Assembly (NCBI GenBank): GCA_000824805.1
Contig: CCNA01000056.1
Location: 39,428-103,427 of the forward strand
Source of the DNA: Mesorhizobium sp. SOD10
Lineage (GTDB): Bacteria > Pseudomonadota > Alphaproteobacteria > Rhizobiales > Rhizobiaceae
Direction of reading: 5' to 3'
Length of the DNA: 64,000 bases
Program-made: the position numbers and the translations under genes
Shown: positions 33,933-41,959 of the stretch, piece by piece
Position numbering within the stretch: the stretch's first letter is position 1
Layout of the letters: the number at the start of each line of letters is the position of its first letter
The notes under the pieces: model-generated
Told to the model about the DNA's origin: nothing
The model's input: only the letters and a program-made list of their open reading frames with translations
The model's database searches: none

Positions 33933-35030
33933 CTATCCGGCGTGCCGCAGGCTGACGCCGCTGCCCTTGTCGAACATCACCACCTTGTCCGGGTTCCAGG
34001 CAAAGCGCACCGGCTGTTCGATCGCAACATCGGTCCTAGCCGGCACGGTCGCCCGCAGCATCGTGTCGCCGACCCTCAGCGTCAGGATCTTCTCCACGCC
34101 GTGGTTCTCGACATCGTGAACGCGTGCCTCGACCGGCGCGCCGCTCTCCAGATAGACGTCCTCCGGACGGATGCCGAAGACGAGCGGGCGACCGTCGGTC
34201 GCGCCGCTCGTCCTGCCCCCGCCAAAAGTCTTGGCCCCAAGTGGCAGTTCGAAATTCACCGGCGCCATCACAGCGCGGTCGTTGACCAGCCTGCCGTCGA
34301 TGAGGTTCATCGGCGGCGAACCGACGAAGCTCGCTACATAGGTGTCGCGCGGATTGTTGTAGATCTCGTGCGGCGTGCCGGTCTGGACGATGCGGCCATG
34401 GTTGAGCACGCCGACTTTGTCGCCCATCGACATGGCCTCGATCTGATCATGCGTGACGAACAGGAACGTGGCGCCGAGCTGCATCTGCAGGTTCTTCAAT
34501 TCGGTGCGCAGCGCCTCGCGCAGCTTGGCGTCGAGCGCCGACAGCGGCTCGTCCATCAGGAACACGCGCGGCTTGCGCACGATGGCCCGGCCGATCGAGA
34601 CGCGCTGCATCTCGCCACCGGAAAGCCGGTCGGTCTTGCGATCCAGAAGATGCTCAATCCTGAGCGTGCGGGCGGCGCGCGCGACGCGGTCCTTGATCTC
34701 GGCCTCCGGCAGCCGGCGGATTTTCGGCTTCAGCGGAAATTCGAGGTTCTGCCGCACCGTGTAGCGCGGATAGAGCGAATATTGCTGCAGCACCAGCGCC
34801 ACGTCGCGCTCGGCCGCGCCCCAGTCAGCGACGTCGACGCCGTCGATGAAGACCTGGCCCTCGTTCGGCTTCTCCAGCCCCGCGATCAGGCGCAGCGTCG
34901 TCGTCTTGCCGGCGCCGGTCTCGCCAAGCAGCACGAAGAACTCGCCGTCGGCGATCTCCAGGTTGAGGCCGGTCAGGGCAGTATGACTGCCGAACTTCTT
35001 GGTGATGTTCTTCAGTTCGATATGGGCCAT
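33933..35030 (-). CDS. Sugar/polyol ABC importer, ATPase 2 (MalK type)
   Basis: A 365-residue ATPase: Walker A GETGAGKTT (about 36-44), signature LSGGEMQRVSIGRA, Walker B VFLMDEPLSALD, H-loop VTHDQ, and a C-terminal TOBE regulatory domain with PLVFGIRPEDVYLE. Its stop is the last of the operon 39600-33933. The gene overlaps the first ATPase gene by 1 bp. Two different MalK-type ATPases in one importer operon are seen in rhizobial glycerol-type transporters (GlpS/GlpT), so a heterodimer is likely. Confidence 0.92.
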   Translation of the reverse strand: MAHIELKNITKKFGSHTALTGLNLEIADGEFFVLLGETGAGKTTTLRLIAGLEKPNEGQVFIDGVDVADWGAAERDVALVLQQYSLYPRYTVRQNLEFPLKPKIRRLPEAEIKDRVARAARTLRIEHLLDRKTDRLSGGEMQRVSIGRAIVRKPRVFLMDEPLSALDAKLREALRTELKNLQMQLGATFLFVTHDQIEAMSMGDKVGVLNHGRIVQTGTPHEIYNNPRDTYVASFVGSPPMNLIDGRLVNDRAVMAPVNFELPLGAKTFGGGRTSGATDGRPLVFGIRPEDVYLESGAPVEARVHDVENHGVEKILTLRVGDTMLRATVPARTDVAIEQPVRFAWNPDKVVMFDKGSGVSLRHAG

Positions 35031-36136
35031 TACAGCCTTACTCCCAGCGACTTGCCGCTTGCCGTGTCGAAGAAATGCGCCTGCTCTGGATCGAGGCGGG
35101 CATGGACCTTCTCGCCCGGACCGGAAACGTAGCCGGCCTTGGTGCGGGCCCGCAGCATCTTGGAGCCGACCTTGAGGTCGACAATGTCGAAGGATCCCAG
35201 CGGCTCGATGATCTGCGCCTCGACCGGCATGTAGCCGGGCGCGGCATCGTGCCGAACGAGAACTCCTTCCGGACGGATGCCGAGCGTGAGGCCGCCATTG
35301 GTGGCGTGGCCGTTGAGCTTGGACAGCAGCGCGCGCGGAAATTCGAAACCTTTGGGCGCGCCGCCGAGCGTGACGCTCGCGGCGCCGGCCTCATCGGCGA
35401 CGCTGGCCTCGGCGACGTTCATCACCGGGCTGCCGACGAATTGGGCCACGAACAGGTTGGCCGGATGCGAGTAGACCTCGTCAGGCGTGCCGACCTGCTG
35501 GATAAAGCCTTCATGCATGATGACGATACGGTCGGCGAGGCTCATCGCCTCGATCTGGTCGTGAGTGACGTAGATCGTGGTCGAGCCCTGCTTGATGTGC
35601 AGCCGCTTTATCTCGGCCCGCATTTCCTCGCGCAGTTTGGCGTCCAGCGCACCGATCGGCTCGTCCATCAGCATCGCCTTCGGCCGTCGCACCAGCGCGC
35701 GGCCGATCGCCACCCGCTGCATGTCGCCGCCCGAGAGCGCCGACGGCTTCTTGTCGAGGAGGTCGGTGATGCGCAGGACCCGCGCGATCTCGCGCACCGA
35801 CTTGTCGACCTCGCCGCTGCTCATACGTGTGGCGCGCAGCGGAAAGGCGATGTTCTCGAAAACCGTCATGTGCGGATAGAGCGAGAAGGACTGGAACACC
35901 ATGGCGATGTCTCGATCGGCCGCCCTGAGGTGCTGCACGGCCTTGCCGTCGATCAGTATGTCGCCTTGGTCGATCGTCTCCAGCCCGGCTATGGCGCGCA
36001 GGGTCGTCGTCTTGCCGCAGCCCGACTGTCCAAGCAGCACGATGAATTCGTTGTCGGCGATGGCGAGGTTGAGGTTGTGGATGACCTGGACGGCGCCGAA
36101 GAATTTCTCGATGCCGCGAAGTTCGATCTGCGTCAC
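35030..36136 (-). CDS. Sugar/polyol ABC importer, ATPase 1 (MalK type)
   Basis: A 368-residue ATPase: Walker A GQSGCGKTT, signature LSGGDMQRVAIGRA, Walker B AMLMDEPIGALD, H-loop VTHDQ and a TOBE domain (LTLGIRPEGVLV). It shares only moderate similarity with the second ATPase, so this is an old pairing rather than a recent duplication. It overlaps the small membrane protein gene by 4 bp and the other ATPase by 1 bp. Confidence 0.92.
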   Translation of the reverse strand: MTQIELRGIEKFFGAVQVIHNLNLAIADNEFIVLLGQSGCGKTTTLRAIAGLETIDQGDILIDGKAVQHLRAADRDIAMVFQSFSLYPHMTVFENIAFPLRATRMSSGEVDKSVREIARVLRITDLLDKKPSALSGGDMQRVAIGRALVRRPKAMLMDEPIGALDAKLREEMRAEIKRLHIKQGSTTIYVTHDQIEAMSLADRIVIMHEGFIQQVGTPDEVYSHPANLFVAQFVGSPVMNVAEASVADEAGAASVTLGGAPKGFEFPRALLSKLNGHATNGGLTLGIRPEGVLVRHDAAPGYMPVEAQIIEPLGSFDIVDLKVGSKMLRARTKAGYVSGPGEKVHARLDPEQAHFFDTASGKSLGVRL

Positions 36137-36354
36137 TGCCGGGCTCCCTCATGCATCGCGGCGCCGGTCTCCTCACTCTGCTCCGGCGCAATTTTGGACG
36201 TGATGTTGAAGCCGATCAGCCCGATCAGGATGATCGTTACGCCATAGGAATGCAGGCTAAGGCTCCACGGTTGGCAGAGCGCGACAATGCCGAGCACCAT
36301 GAGGATCTGCGACGCCGGCAAAAGGTACTTCTCGTTGACCGCGCGAAAGCTCAT
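36133..36354 (-). CDS. Small membrane protein of the sugar importer operon
   Basis: A 73-residue protein with two hydrophobic segments (ILMVLGIVALCQPW and YGVTIILIGLIGFNI), a short N-terminus and a charged C-terminus (APEQSEETGAAMHEG). It overlaps the permease gene by 4 bp upstream and the ATPase gene by 4 bp downstream, so it is translated with them. Small proteins in similar positions accompany rhizobial polyol importers. Its role, perhaps assembly or a permease accessory, is inferred. Confidence 0.78.
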   Translation of the reverse strand: MSFRAVNEKYLLPASQILMVLGIVALCQPWSLSLHSYGVTIILIGLIGFNITSKIAPEQSEETGAAMHEGARQ

Positions 36355-37307
36355 TTGCGAATCGCTCCGAAAGTCACGCCGCGAAGCAGGTGGTTGCGCA
36401 GCAGAAAGGTGAAGATCGCGACCGGCAGCAGGAACAGGAAGGTACCCGCCGCGATCGTCGTCCAGTCCGGCAGGCCCGAGCCGATCTGGCTAGGGATGAA
36501 CGGCGGTGCCGTCTGGGCGCGCCGGTTGGTCATGATCAGCGCGAAGGCATACTCGTTCCAGGCGGTGATGAAGCAGAACACGGCAGTGGCGGCGATGCCG
36601 GTCGCGGCTTCCGGCAGCACGATCTTGAAGAAGGCCTGCATGCGCGTGTAGCCGTCGACGAGTGCCGCCTCCTCATACTCTTTCGGGATCTCGTCCATGA
36701 AGCCCTTCATCAACCAGACCGAGAAGGACAGGTTGAAGGCGACATAGAGGATGATCAGCCCGATATGCGAGTCATTGAGGCCGACCGCCCGGTACATCAG
36801 GAACATCGGGATCGCGACCACGACCGGCGGCAGCATGCGTGTCGACAGGATGAAGAAGAGAAGATCCGCCTCGCCGGCGATCTTGAAGCGCGAGAAGCCG
36901 TAGGCGGTGAAGGTTCCCATCCCGACGGCGAGCACCGTGCTGATGACGGCCACGATCAGGCTGTTCATGAACCGGTCGGGATATTGGGATAGCTGCACGT
37001 CCTTGCCGACCTTCAGCACCCGCTCGCCGCCATCATAAATGCGCTTTTCCCACCAGGGCGCGGCTTCGTAGGCTTGCGGGTCGACTGTCTTTTGCATCTG
37101 CACGCGCTTGGTGAAGAGCCGGACGAATGGCGTCACCTCGGGTTCGAAGAGGACGGTGGGCGGCACGCTGACGGCGAGTTCCTTCGGCTTGAACGCCGTC
37201 GAGGCGATCCAATAGATCGGCGCCAGGAAAATCAGCGTGGCTATCAGCACCGCGGCGATGGCGATGCGGTTGAAGGCGACCTCGGAAGAAGTGCGGACGG
37301 CGGCCAT
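36351..37307 (-). CDS. Sugar/polyol ABC importer, permease (MalG type)
   Basis: A 318-residue permease with six core membrane segments, and an unusually large loop after the first (about 45-110, including KRVQMQKTVDPQAYEAAPWW). The EAA loop is IPKEYEEAALVDGYTRMQAF, standard for CUT1 permeases. It begins 3 bp after the partner permease's stop and overlaps the small membrane protein by 4 bp. It forms a heterodimer with the 37311 product. Confidence 0.93.
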   Translation of the reverse strand: MAAVRTSSEVAFNRIAIAAVLIATLIFLAPIYWIASTAFKPKELAVSVPPTVLFEPEVTPFVRLFTKRVQMQKTVDPQAYEAAPWWEKRIYDGGERVLKVGKDVQLSQYPDRFMNSLIVAVISTVLAVGMGTFTAYGFSRFKIAGEADLLFFILSTRMLPPVVVAIPMFLMYRAVGLNDSHIGLIILYVAFNLSFSVWLMKGFMDEIPKEYEEAALVDGYTRMQAFFKIVLPEAATGIAATAVFCFITAWNEYAFALIMTNRRAQTAPPFIPSQIGSGLPDWTTIAAGTFLFLLPVAIFTFLLRNHLLRGVTFGAIRK

Positions 37308-37310
37308 CTG

Positions 37311-38216
37311 TCAGCGCTCCTTCACCTTGTTGAGATACTTCACGTAGAGATTGGTGATGGCCAGCACCATGATCAGCACGATGTAGGCCAGCGCGCAGGA
37401 CTTGCCGGTGTCCCACTGCTGGAACGCCTGCTTGTAGAGCCGGATCGCGATGAGCTCGGCAGTCGGCTGGGTCGTCATCGTGTAGGCGATGTCGAATGTC
37501 TTGAAAGCTTCCATGGTGCGGAAGATCAGCGCGATGAGCAGGATCGGCGAGACCAGCGGCAGCGTGATGCGGGTGAAGGTGTACCACCAGCCGGCGCGGT
37601 CGATCGCGGCGGCTTCATAGAGATGCTGCGGCACGGCAGACAGGCCGGCCAGCGACAAGAGCATCACGAAGGGCGACCACATCCAGATATCGGTGATCGC
37701 GACCGCGTAGAGGGCGCTGTCGGGATTGGAGAGCCAGGCGAAGTCGCCGAGGCCGAAGACGTAGTTGATGGGTCCCCAGGAGGGGCTGTAGAGCAGCTGC
37801 CAGAACAGGCCGACGACCGCCGCCGACATCATCATTGGCAACAGCAGCAAGGTCGTGATGAGGCCCTTCATCGGAAAGCTGCGATTGAGCAGAAGCGCGA
37901 GGCCGAAGCCCACGATCATCTGTCCGGCCACCGAAACGATCACGTATTTCGCCGTGATGACGAAGTTCGACCAGATGTGGTCGTCGCTGAGCAGCTCGCG
38001 ATAATTCTGCAAGCCGACGAACTGCCAGGGCTCGCTGCGGTTGGCAGCAAAGTTGGTGAAGGAATAGCCGAGCGAATAGATCAGCGGAAAAATGTTGAAG
38101 ACGATCAGAAAAGCCAGCGTCGGGATGATGAACATGTTGCGGATGGTCAGATCCGACCAGCCGCGCGCGGCGGCCCTGGACGCAGGATCAAGATGTGTGA
38201 GGGCTACCGAAGCCAA
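37311..38216 (-). CDS. Sugar/polyol ABC importer, permease (MalF/UgpA type)
   Basis: A 301-residue permease with six membrane segments (the first, LTIRNMFIIPTLAFLIVFNI, follows a cytoplasmic tail) and an EAA loop VPQHLYEAAAIDRAGWWYTF. It lies downstream of the binding-protein gene, separated by a hairpin at 38240-38270, and is followed after 3 bp by the second permease. Together they form the CUT1-class importer channel. Confidence 0.93.
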   Translation of the reverse strand: MASVALTHLDPASRAAARGWSDLTIRNMFIIPTLAFLIVFNIFPLIYSLGYSFTNFAANRSEPWQFVGLQNYRELLSDDHIWSNFVITAKYVIVSVAGQMIVGFGLALLLNRSFPMKGLITTLLLLPMMMSAAVVGLFWQLLYSPSWGPINYVFGLGDFAWLSNPDSALYAVAITDIWMWSPFVMLLSLAGLSAVPQHLYEAAAIDRAGWWYTFTRITLPLVSPILLIALIFRTMEAFKTFDIAYTMTTQPTAELIAIRLYKQAFQQWDTGKSCALAYIVLIMVLAITNLYVKYLNKVKER

Positions 38217-38239
38217 CGGTCGTTCTCCCTGGAAACAGA

Positions 38240-38270
38240 AATGCCGGAGGGGAAACCCTCCTCCGGCATT
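38240..38270 (-). other. Hairpin after the binding-protein gene
   Basis: AATGCCGGAGG (38240-38250) pairs with CCTCCGGCATT (38260-38270), loop 9 bases. It lies between the binding-protein stop and the first permease; no strong T-run follows on the transcribed side. Likely stabilises the 3' end of the binding-protein message. Confidence 0.65.
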
Positions 38271-38283
38271 CTGACTGCGATGC

Positions 38284-39600
38284 TTACTTGTAGCGATTGT
38301 ATTTGGTGAAAGTCGCCTTCCAGTCGGCGGCGGTCTTGTCGAGCGCTTCCTGGGCGGTGCCCTTGCCGCCGACCACGAACGGATAGATGTTCTGGTTCAG
38401 CTGATCGAGGACTTCGGCATATTCAGGCGTCGCCCAGAAGTCCTTGACCATGAACATCGTGTCGTAGAACGCCTTGTTGTAGGGCGTGGCATTCTGGAAC
38501 GCTTCCGACTTCAGCACGGCCTGGCTGCAGGTGTAGCCGCCGAGCTCGGCCCACTTCTTCTGCGTCTCGTCCTTGATGAACCACTCCAGGAACTTCATCG
38601 CCTCGTCCTTGTTCTTCGAGTACGAGATGACGGAGATGCCCTGGCCGCCGAGAGCGGCGAAGCGCTTGCCGTCGGGGCCGGCTGGATTTGCGAAGAAGCC
38701 GGTCACGTCGGCGTAGGGATTGGTAGCCTTGTTCACCAGCGGCGGGAAGAAGGCGAAGAAGTTCATGCTCATGGCCGCAAGGCCGCCGGTGATGGCCTGG
38801 TTGTCTTCGACGAAGAAGGTCTTGCCCCAGCCGGGAGGCGTGAACTTGTAGAGCTCCTTGTACATTTCGAGGCCGGCTACAGCCTCCTTCGAATTGGTAA
38901 TGCCGTCGACCTTGTAGGTCGCGTAGTCGCCGAGATCGCCGCCATAGCTGAAGATCGCGCTTTCGACGCCCATCGCCATCGCATCATAGGAATTGTCGGT
39001 ATAGATGGCGACGCCGTAGCGCTTCTGGTCGGGACGGTGGAAGAACTCGGCGATGTCGCGCAGTTGCGCATAGGTCTTCGGCACGTCGAGATCGTAGCCG
39101 TATTTCGCCTTGAAGGCTTCCTTCTCCTTCGGGTCCTCGAACCAGTCCTTGCGGTAGGACCAGCCGATCGCGTCGCCTTCGAGCGGGATCGCCCAGTACT
39201 TGCCGGAACCGCCGGGATACTCGGCATAATATTTGATGGTCGCGGGAGCCATCACATCGCCGAGCTTGTGCTGGTTGAAGAAGTCGGTCAGGTCGACATA
39301 GTGGCCCTGCGTCGAGCCGGCGCCGAGCCATTGCGAGTCGCCAACCACCATGTCGTAAGCGTCGCCATGTGCGTTGAATTCGGTGAAGGCCTTGGTCTGG
39401 AAATCCGGCCACGGCGTGGTCTGTACCGTTACCTTGACGCCGGTCTCGGCCGTGTAGTCATTGACGAGTTCCTGCAGATAGTTCGCCGGATCCCATTCCG
39501 CCCAGAAGATGGTGAGTTCCTTGTCCTGCGCGCGGACGGATGTCCCGCAGGCAAGCGCCAGCCCGATACCAGCAATCACGCTGGTCACTATCTTGCGCAT
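38284..39600 (-). CDS. Sugar/polyol ABC importer, periplasmic binding protein
   Basis: A 438-residue type-1 solute-binding protein (SBP_bac_1 class) with a Sec signal (VTSVIAGIGLALACGTSVRA, cleavage before QDKEL). The mature start LTIFWAEWDPANYLQELVND and late CUT1 features (KNKDEAMKFLEWFIKDE) are typical. ATG 39600 follows GGGAGG. It is the first gene of the operon to 33933. The TGGT-N3-ACCA palindrome at 39764, 164 bp upstream of the start, is a likely operator. Ligand unknown. Confidence 0.93.
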   Translation of the reverse strand: MRKIVTSVIAGIGLALACGTSVRAQDKELTIFWAEWDPANYLQELVNDYTAETGVKVTVQTTPWPDFQTKAFTEFNAHGDAYDMVVGDSQWLGAGSTQGHYVDLTDFFNQHKLGDVMAPATIKYYAEYPGGSGKYWAIPLEGDAIGWSYRKDWFEDPKEKEAFKAKYGYDLDVPKTYAQLRDIAEFFHRPDQKRYGVAIYTDNSYDAMAMGVESAIFSYGGDLGDYATYKVDGITNSKEAVAGLEMYKELYKFTPPGWGKTFFVEDNQAITGGLAAMSMNFFAFFPPLVNKATNPYADVTGFFANPAGPDGKRFAALGGQGISVISYSKNKDEAMKFLEWFIKDETQKKWAELGGYTCSQAVLKSEAFQNATPYNKAFYDTMFMVKDFWATPEYAEVLDQLNQNIYPFVVGGKGTAQEALDKTAADWKATFTKYNRYK

Positions 39601-39748
39601 GGTTTTCCTCCCTTGTGCGCCTTCTACCGTATCATGCGGGCCGGAAGCGTGGTCGGCCCTGGCAGTTCCTCCCGTGATGGCACTTTCCGGTTTTGGGCCT
39701 CCTCGCCCTGCCGGAAAAATGGATCGCAGCCTGGACTTTCAATCCACT

Positions 39749-40645
39749 TTATGCGTCCTGATCTGGTATTACCAATTCAAGAGGGACGTCAAGCTCTTTC
39801 TTGTAGGGTCGAAAGCCGTCCGACAAGTCGTTCGTAGCGATATCTCTCTGTTTTATCTTATTTTCCCTACTCCTTGATATGTGAAGGCCTTGCCTTCCGC
39901 GATGCACCACCGTTACCATTCGCAGATGACTCCTCGATCTGGTCGAACCAGATTTAGGGTTTCCCCGCTGAGGCGAGACCGAAACGCCAGGCGCTTTCGC
40001 TCCCGATTCAGCTACCGCCGCGCGTACCAGCGCCCCTGCCGCCCAATCGGCGACCGACATCATGTCACGGCTGTCCAACCCCCATATGTCCTTCAGCACG
40101 ATCAGCACTTCGACGCCGAATATCAACGACAGCGCCTGGGCGAGACGCGTGAACTGGCGCGGCTTCAGTTTGCCCTTGAGTGGCGAGATCGCGTCCTTCA
40201 GCAGATCGACGCGATGGCCGCGTGTGAAGGCCGGCTCGGTGCCCAGCGTGCCGGCCTGCCGCTGCGCCCACTGGTCGAGCGAAAGCTTGAGCGCCGCCTT
40301 GAACGTCGCTTCGAAGGCTTCGATGCGCGGCATGGCGCTGGCGAACAGCTCCGCGACGCGCCGCTCCGGATCGTTCGATTTCGACTTCCAGGTGAGGATC
40401 GGTCCGAGCCCCTCGTCGACGACCGCCGCCACCAGCGCGGCCTGGCTCGGGAAATAGCGGTAGGCGGTGGCGCGCGACACTTCCGCCGCCTCGGCGACCT
40501 CGCTGACGGACGGCGTCACACCGGACTGCATCAGGCGCGTCGCCGTCTCCAGCATCAGCCGCCTAGTCCGTGCGCGAGGCCCCTTCTCGGCTGTCGGCGC
40601 CTGCTCGGCATCATCAGAAGCGGCTTGTTGACGTGAGACATCCAT
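39749..40645 (-). CDS. TetR-family regulator with long C-terminal tail
   Basis: A 298-residue frame from ATG 40645. The TetR DNA-binding domain is at about 25-75 (TPSVSEVAEAAEVSRATAYR) and a normal-looking helical domain runs to about residue 215 (SVADWAAGALVRAAVAESG). The last ~80 residues are basic and of odd composition (PQRGNPKSGSTRSRSHLR; RSRENKIKQRD) and overlap two operator palindromes of the importer promoter. This suggests a lost stop or a small frameshift near 40000. It is divergent from the Tm-1-like gene, with a palindrome at 40654-40667. Confidence 0.8.
   Translation of the reverse strand: MDVSRQQAASDDAEQAPTAEKGPRARTRRLMLETATRLMQSGVTPSVSEVAEAAEVSRATAYRYFPSQAALVAAVVDEGLGPILTWKSKSNDPERRVAELFASAMPRIEAFEATFKAALKLSLDQWAQRQAGTLGTEPAFTRGHRVDLLKDAISPLKGKLKPRQFTRLAQALSLIFGVEVLIVLKDIWGLDSRDMMSVADWAAGALVRAAVAESGAKAPGVSVSPQRGNPKSGSTRSRSHLRMVTVVHRGRQGLHISRSRENKIKQRDIATNDLSDGFRPYKKELDVPLELVIPDQDA
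39764..39774. promoter_or_regulatory. FCD/GntR-type operator TGGTATTACCA
   Basis: Perfect 11-bp palindrome identical to 23085-23095. It lies upstream of the importer binding-protein gene and inside the 3' end of the tetR frame. Confidence 0.6.
39937..39953. promoter_or_regulatory. FCD/GntR-type operator ATCTGGTCGAACCAGAT
   Basis: Seven-base arms ATCTGGT/ACCAGAT around CGA. The core TGGTCGAACCA (39940-39950) is the same 11-mer as at 23265. It is inside the tail of the tetR frame. Confidence 0.6.
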
Positions 40646-40653
40646 GTCAATAC

Positions 40654-40667
40654 GATACGCGCGTCTC
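40654..40667. promoter_or_regulatory. Candidate TetR operator
   Basis: GATACGCGCGTCTC, a 14-bp palindrome with one mismatched pair, lies 9 bp before the tetR start and 84 bp before the Tm-1-like gene. Confidence 0.45.
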
Positions 40668-40750
40668 AAAAAATTGCAATGGTCCGCCGGGAGGGCCAGG
40701 CAGAAGCGGCGGGCGGCAAAGCCGACCATGCCGGACGACGGGGACCGCGG

Positions 40751-41947
40751 ATGAAGCGCATCTATGTGGTCGGCACCGCCGACACCAAAGGTGAGGAACT
40801 CGCCTTCCTGGCCGATGCCGTCACTGCTGCCGGCGGCACGGTCGTCCGTGTCGATATCGGCACGCGCGGCGCGACCGTCCCGGTCGACATCTCCGCCGGC
40901 GAGGTCGCCGCGCATCATGCCAAGGGAGCCGGCGCTGTTCTCGGCACCGACGATCGCGGCGCCGCCGTTGCCGGCATGGCCGCCGCCTTCGCCAATTTCA
41001 TCCAGTCGCGCAATGATATCGCCGGCGTCATCGGCATCGGCGGTGGCGGCGGCACCTCGATCGTCACCGCCGGCATGCGCGCCCTGCCGCTCGGCCTGCC
41101 GAAGCTCATGGTCTCGACGCTGGCCTCCGGCGACACCGCGCCTTACATCGACGTTTCCGACATCATCATGATGCCGTCGGTCACCGATATGGCGGGGCTG
41201 AACAGGCTTTCCCGCACGGTGCTGCACAATGCCGCCCAGGCCATCGCCGGCATGGCGGCGAAGCCGGCCGCGGCCGACGCCGGCAAGCCGGCGCTGGGGC
41301 TCACCATGTTCGGCGTCACCACGCCCTGCGTGACCGCCATCGTCGAGCGCTTACGCGCCGACTATGACTGCATGGCTTTCCACGCCACCGGCACCGGCGG
41401 CCGCTCGATGGAGAAGCTCGCCGACAGCGGTCTGCTGGCCGGCGTTCTCGACATCACCACGACCGAGATCTGCGATTTCCTGTTCGGCGGCGTGCTGCCG
41501 GCGACCGAGGATCGCTTCGGCGCGATCGTCCGCACGAAACTGCCCTATGTCGGCTCGGTCGGCGCGCTCGACATGGTGAACTTCTGGGCGCCGCCGACGA
41601 TCCCCGAACGCTATCGCGGACGATTGTTCTACGAGCACAATCCCAATGTCACGCTGATGCGCACCACCGCCGAGGAATGCCGCCGGATCGGCGAATGGAT
41701 CGGCGGCCGCCTCGCCCGATGCGACGGCCCGGTCCGTTTCCTGATCCCGGAAAAGGGCGTTTCGGCGCTCGATATCGAAGGCGGGCCCTTCTTCGACAAG
41801 GAGGCCGATGCGACGCTGTTCGACGCCATCGAGCGCACGATAAGGCCGACGAAAGACCGCACCGTCACGCGCCTGCCGCTGCACATCAACGATCCCGCCT
41901 TCGCCAAGGCCGCGGCCGAGGCTTTTCTCGACATCGCCAGAAAGTGA
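40751..41947 (+). CDS. Tm-1-like ATP-binding domain protein (UPF0261)
   Basis: A 398-residue protein starting KRIYVVGTADTKGEELAFLA, the hallmark of UPF0261. Glycine-rich segments IGIGGGGGTSIVTAGMRALP and MVSTLASGDTAPYI, and the later TTTEICDFLFGGVLP, match the family throughout. In the tomato antiviral protein Tm-1 this domain is the N-terminal half; the gene that follows (41960) encodes a barrel like its C-terminal half. ATG 40751 gives the normal start; a frame from 40679 adds a non-conserved leader. The bacterial function is unknown; a sugar-acid or other catabolic role fits the surroundings. Confidence 0.87.
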   Translation: MKRIYVVGTADTKGEELAFLADAVTAAGGTVVRVDIGTRGATVPVDISAGEVAAHHAKGAGAVLGTDDRGAAVAGMAAAFANFIQSRNDIAGVIGIGGGGGTSIVTAGMRALPLGLPKLMVSTLASGDTAPYIDVSDIIMMPSVTDMAGLNRLSRTVLHNAAQAIAGMAAKPAAADAGKPALGLTMFGVTTPCVTAIVERLRADYDCMAFHATGTGGRSMEKLADSGLLAGVLDITTTEICDFLFGGVLPATEDRFGAIVRTKLPYVGSVGALDMVNFWAPPTIPERYRGRLFYEHNPNVTLMRTTAEECRRIGEWIGGRLARCDGPVRFLIPEKGVSALDIEGGPFFDKEADATLFDAIERTIRPTKDRTVTRLPLHINDPAFAKAAAEAFLDIARK

Positions 41948-41959
41948 GACACGACAAGC

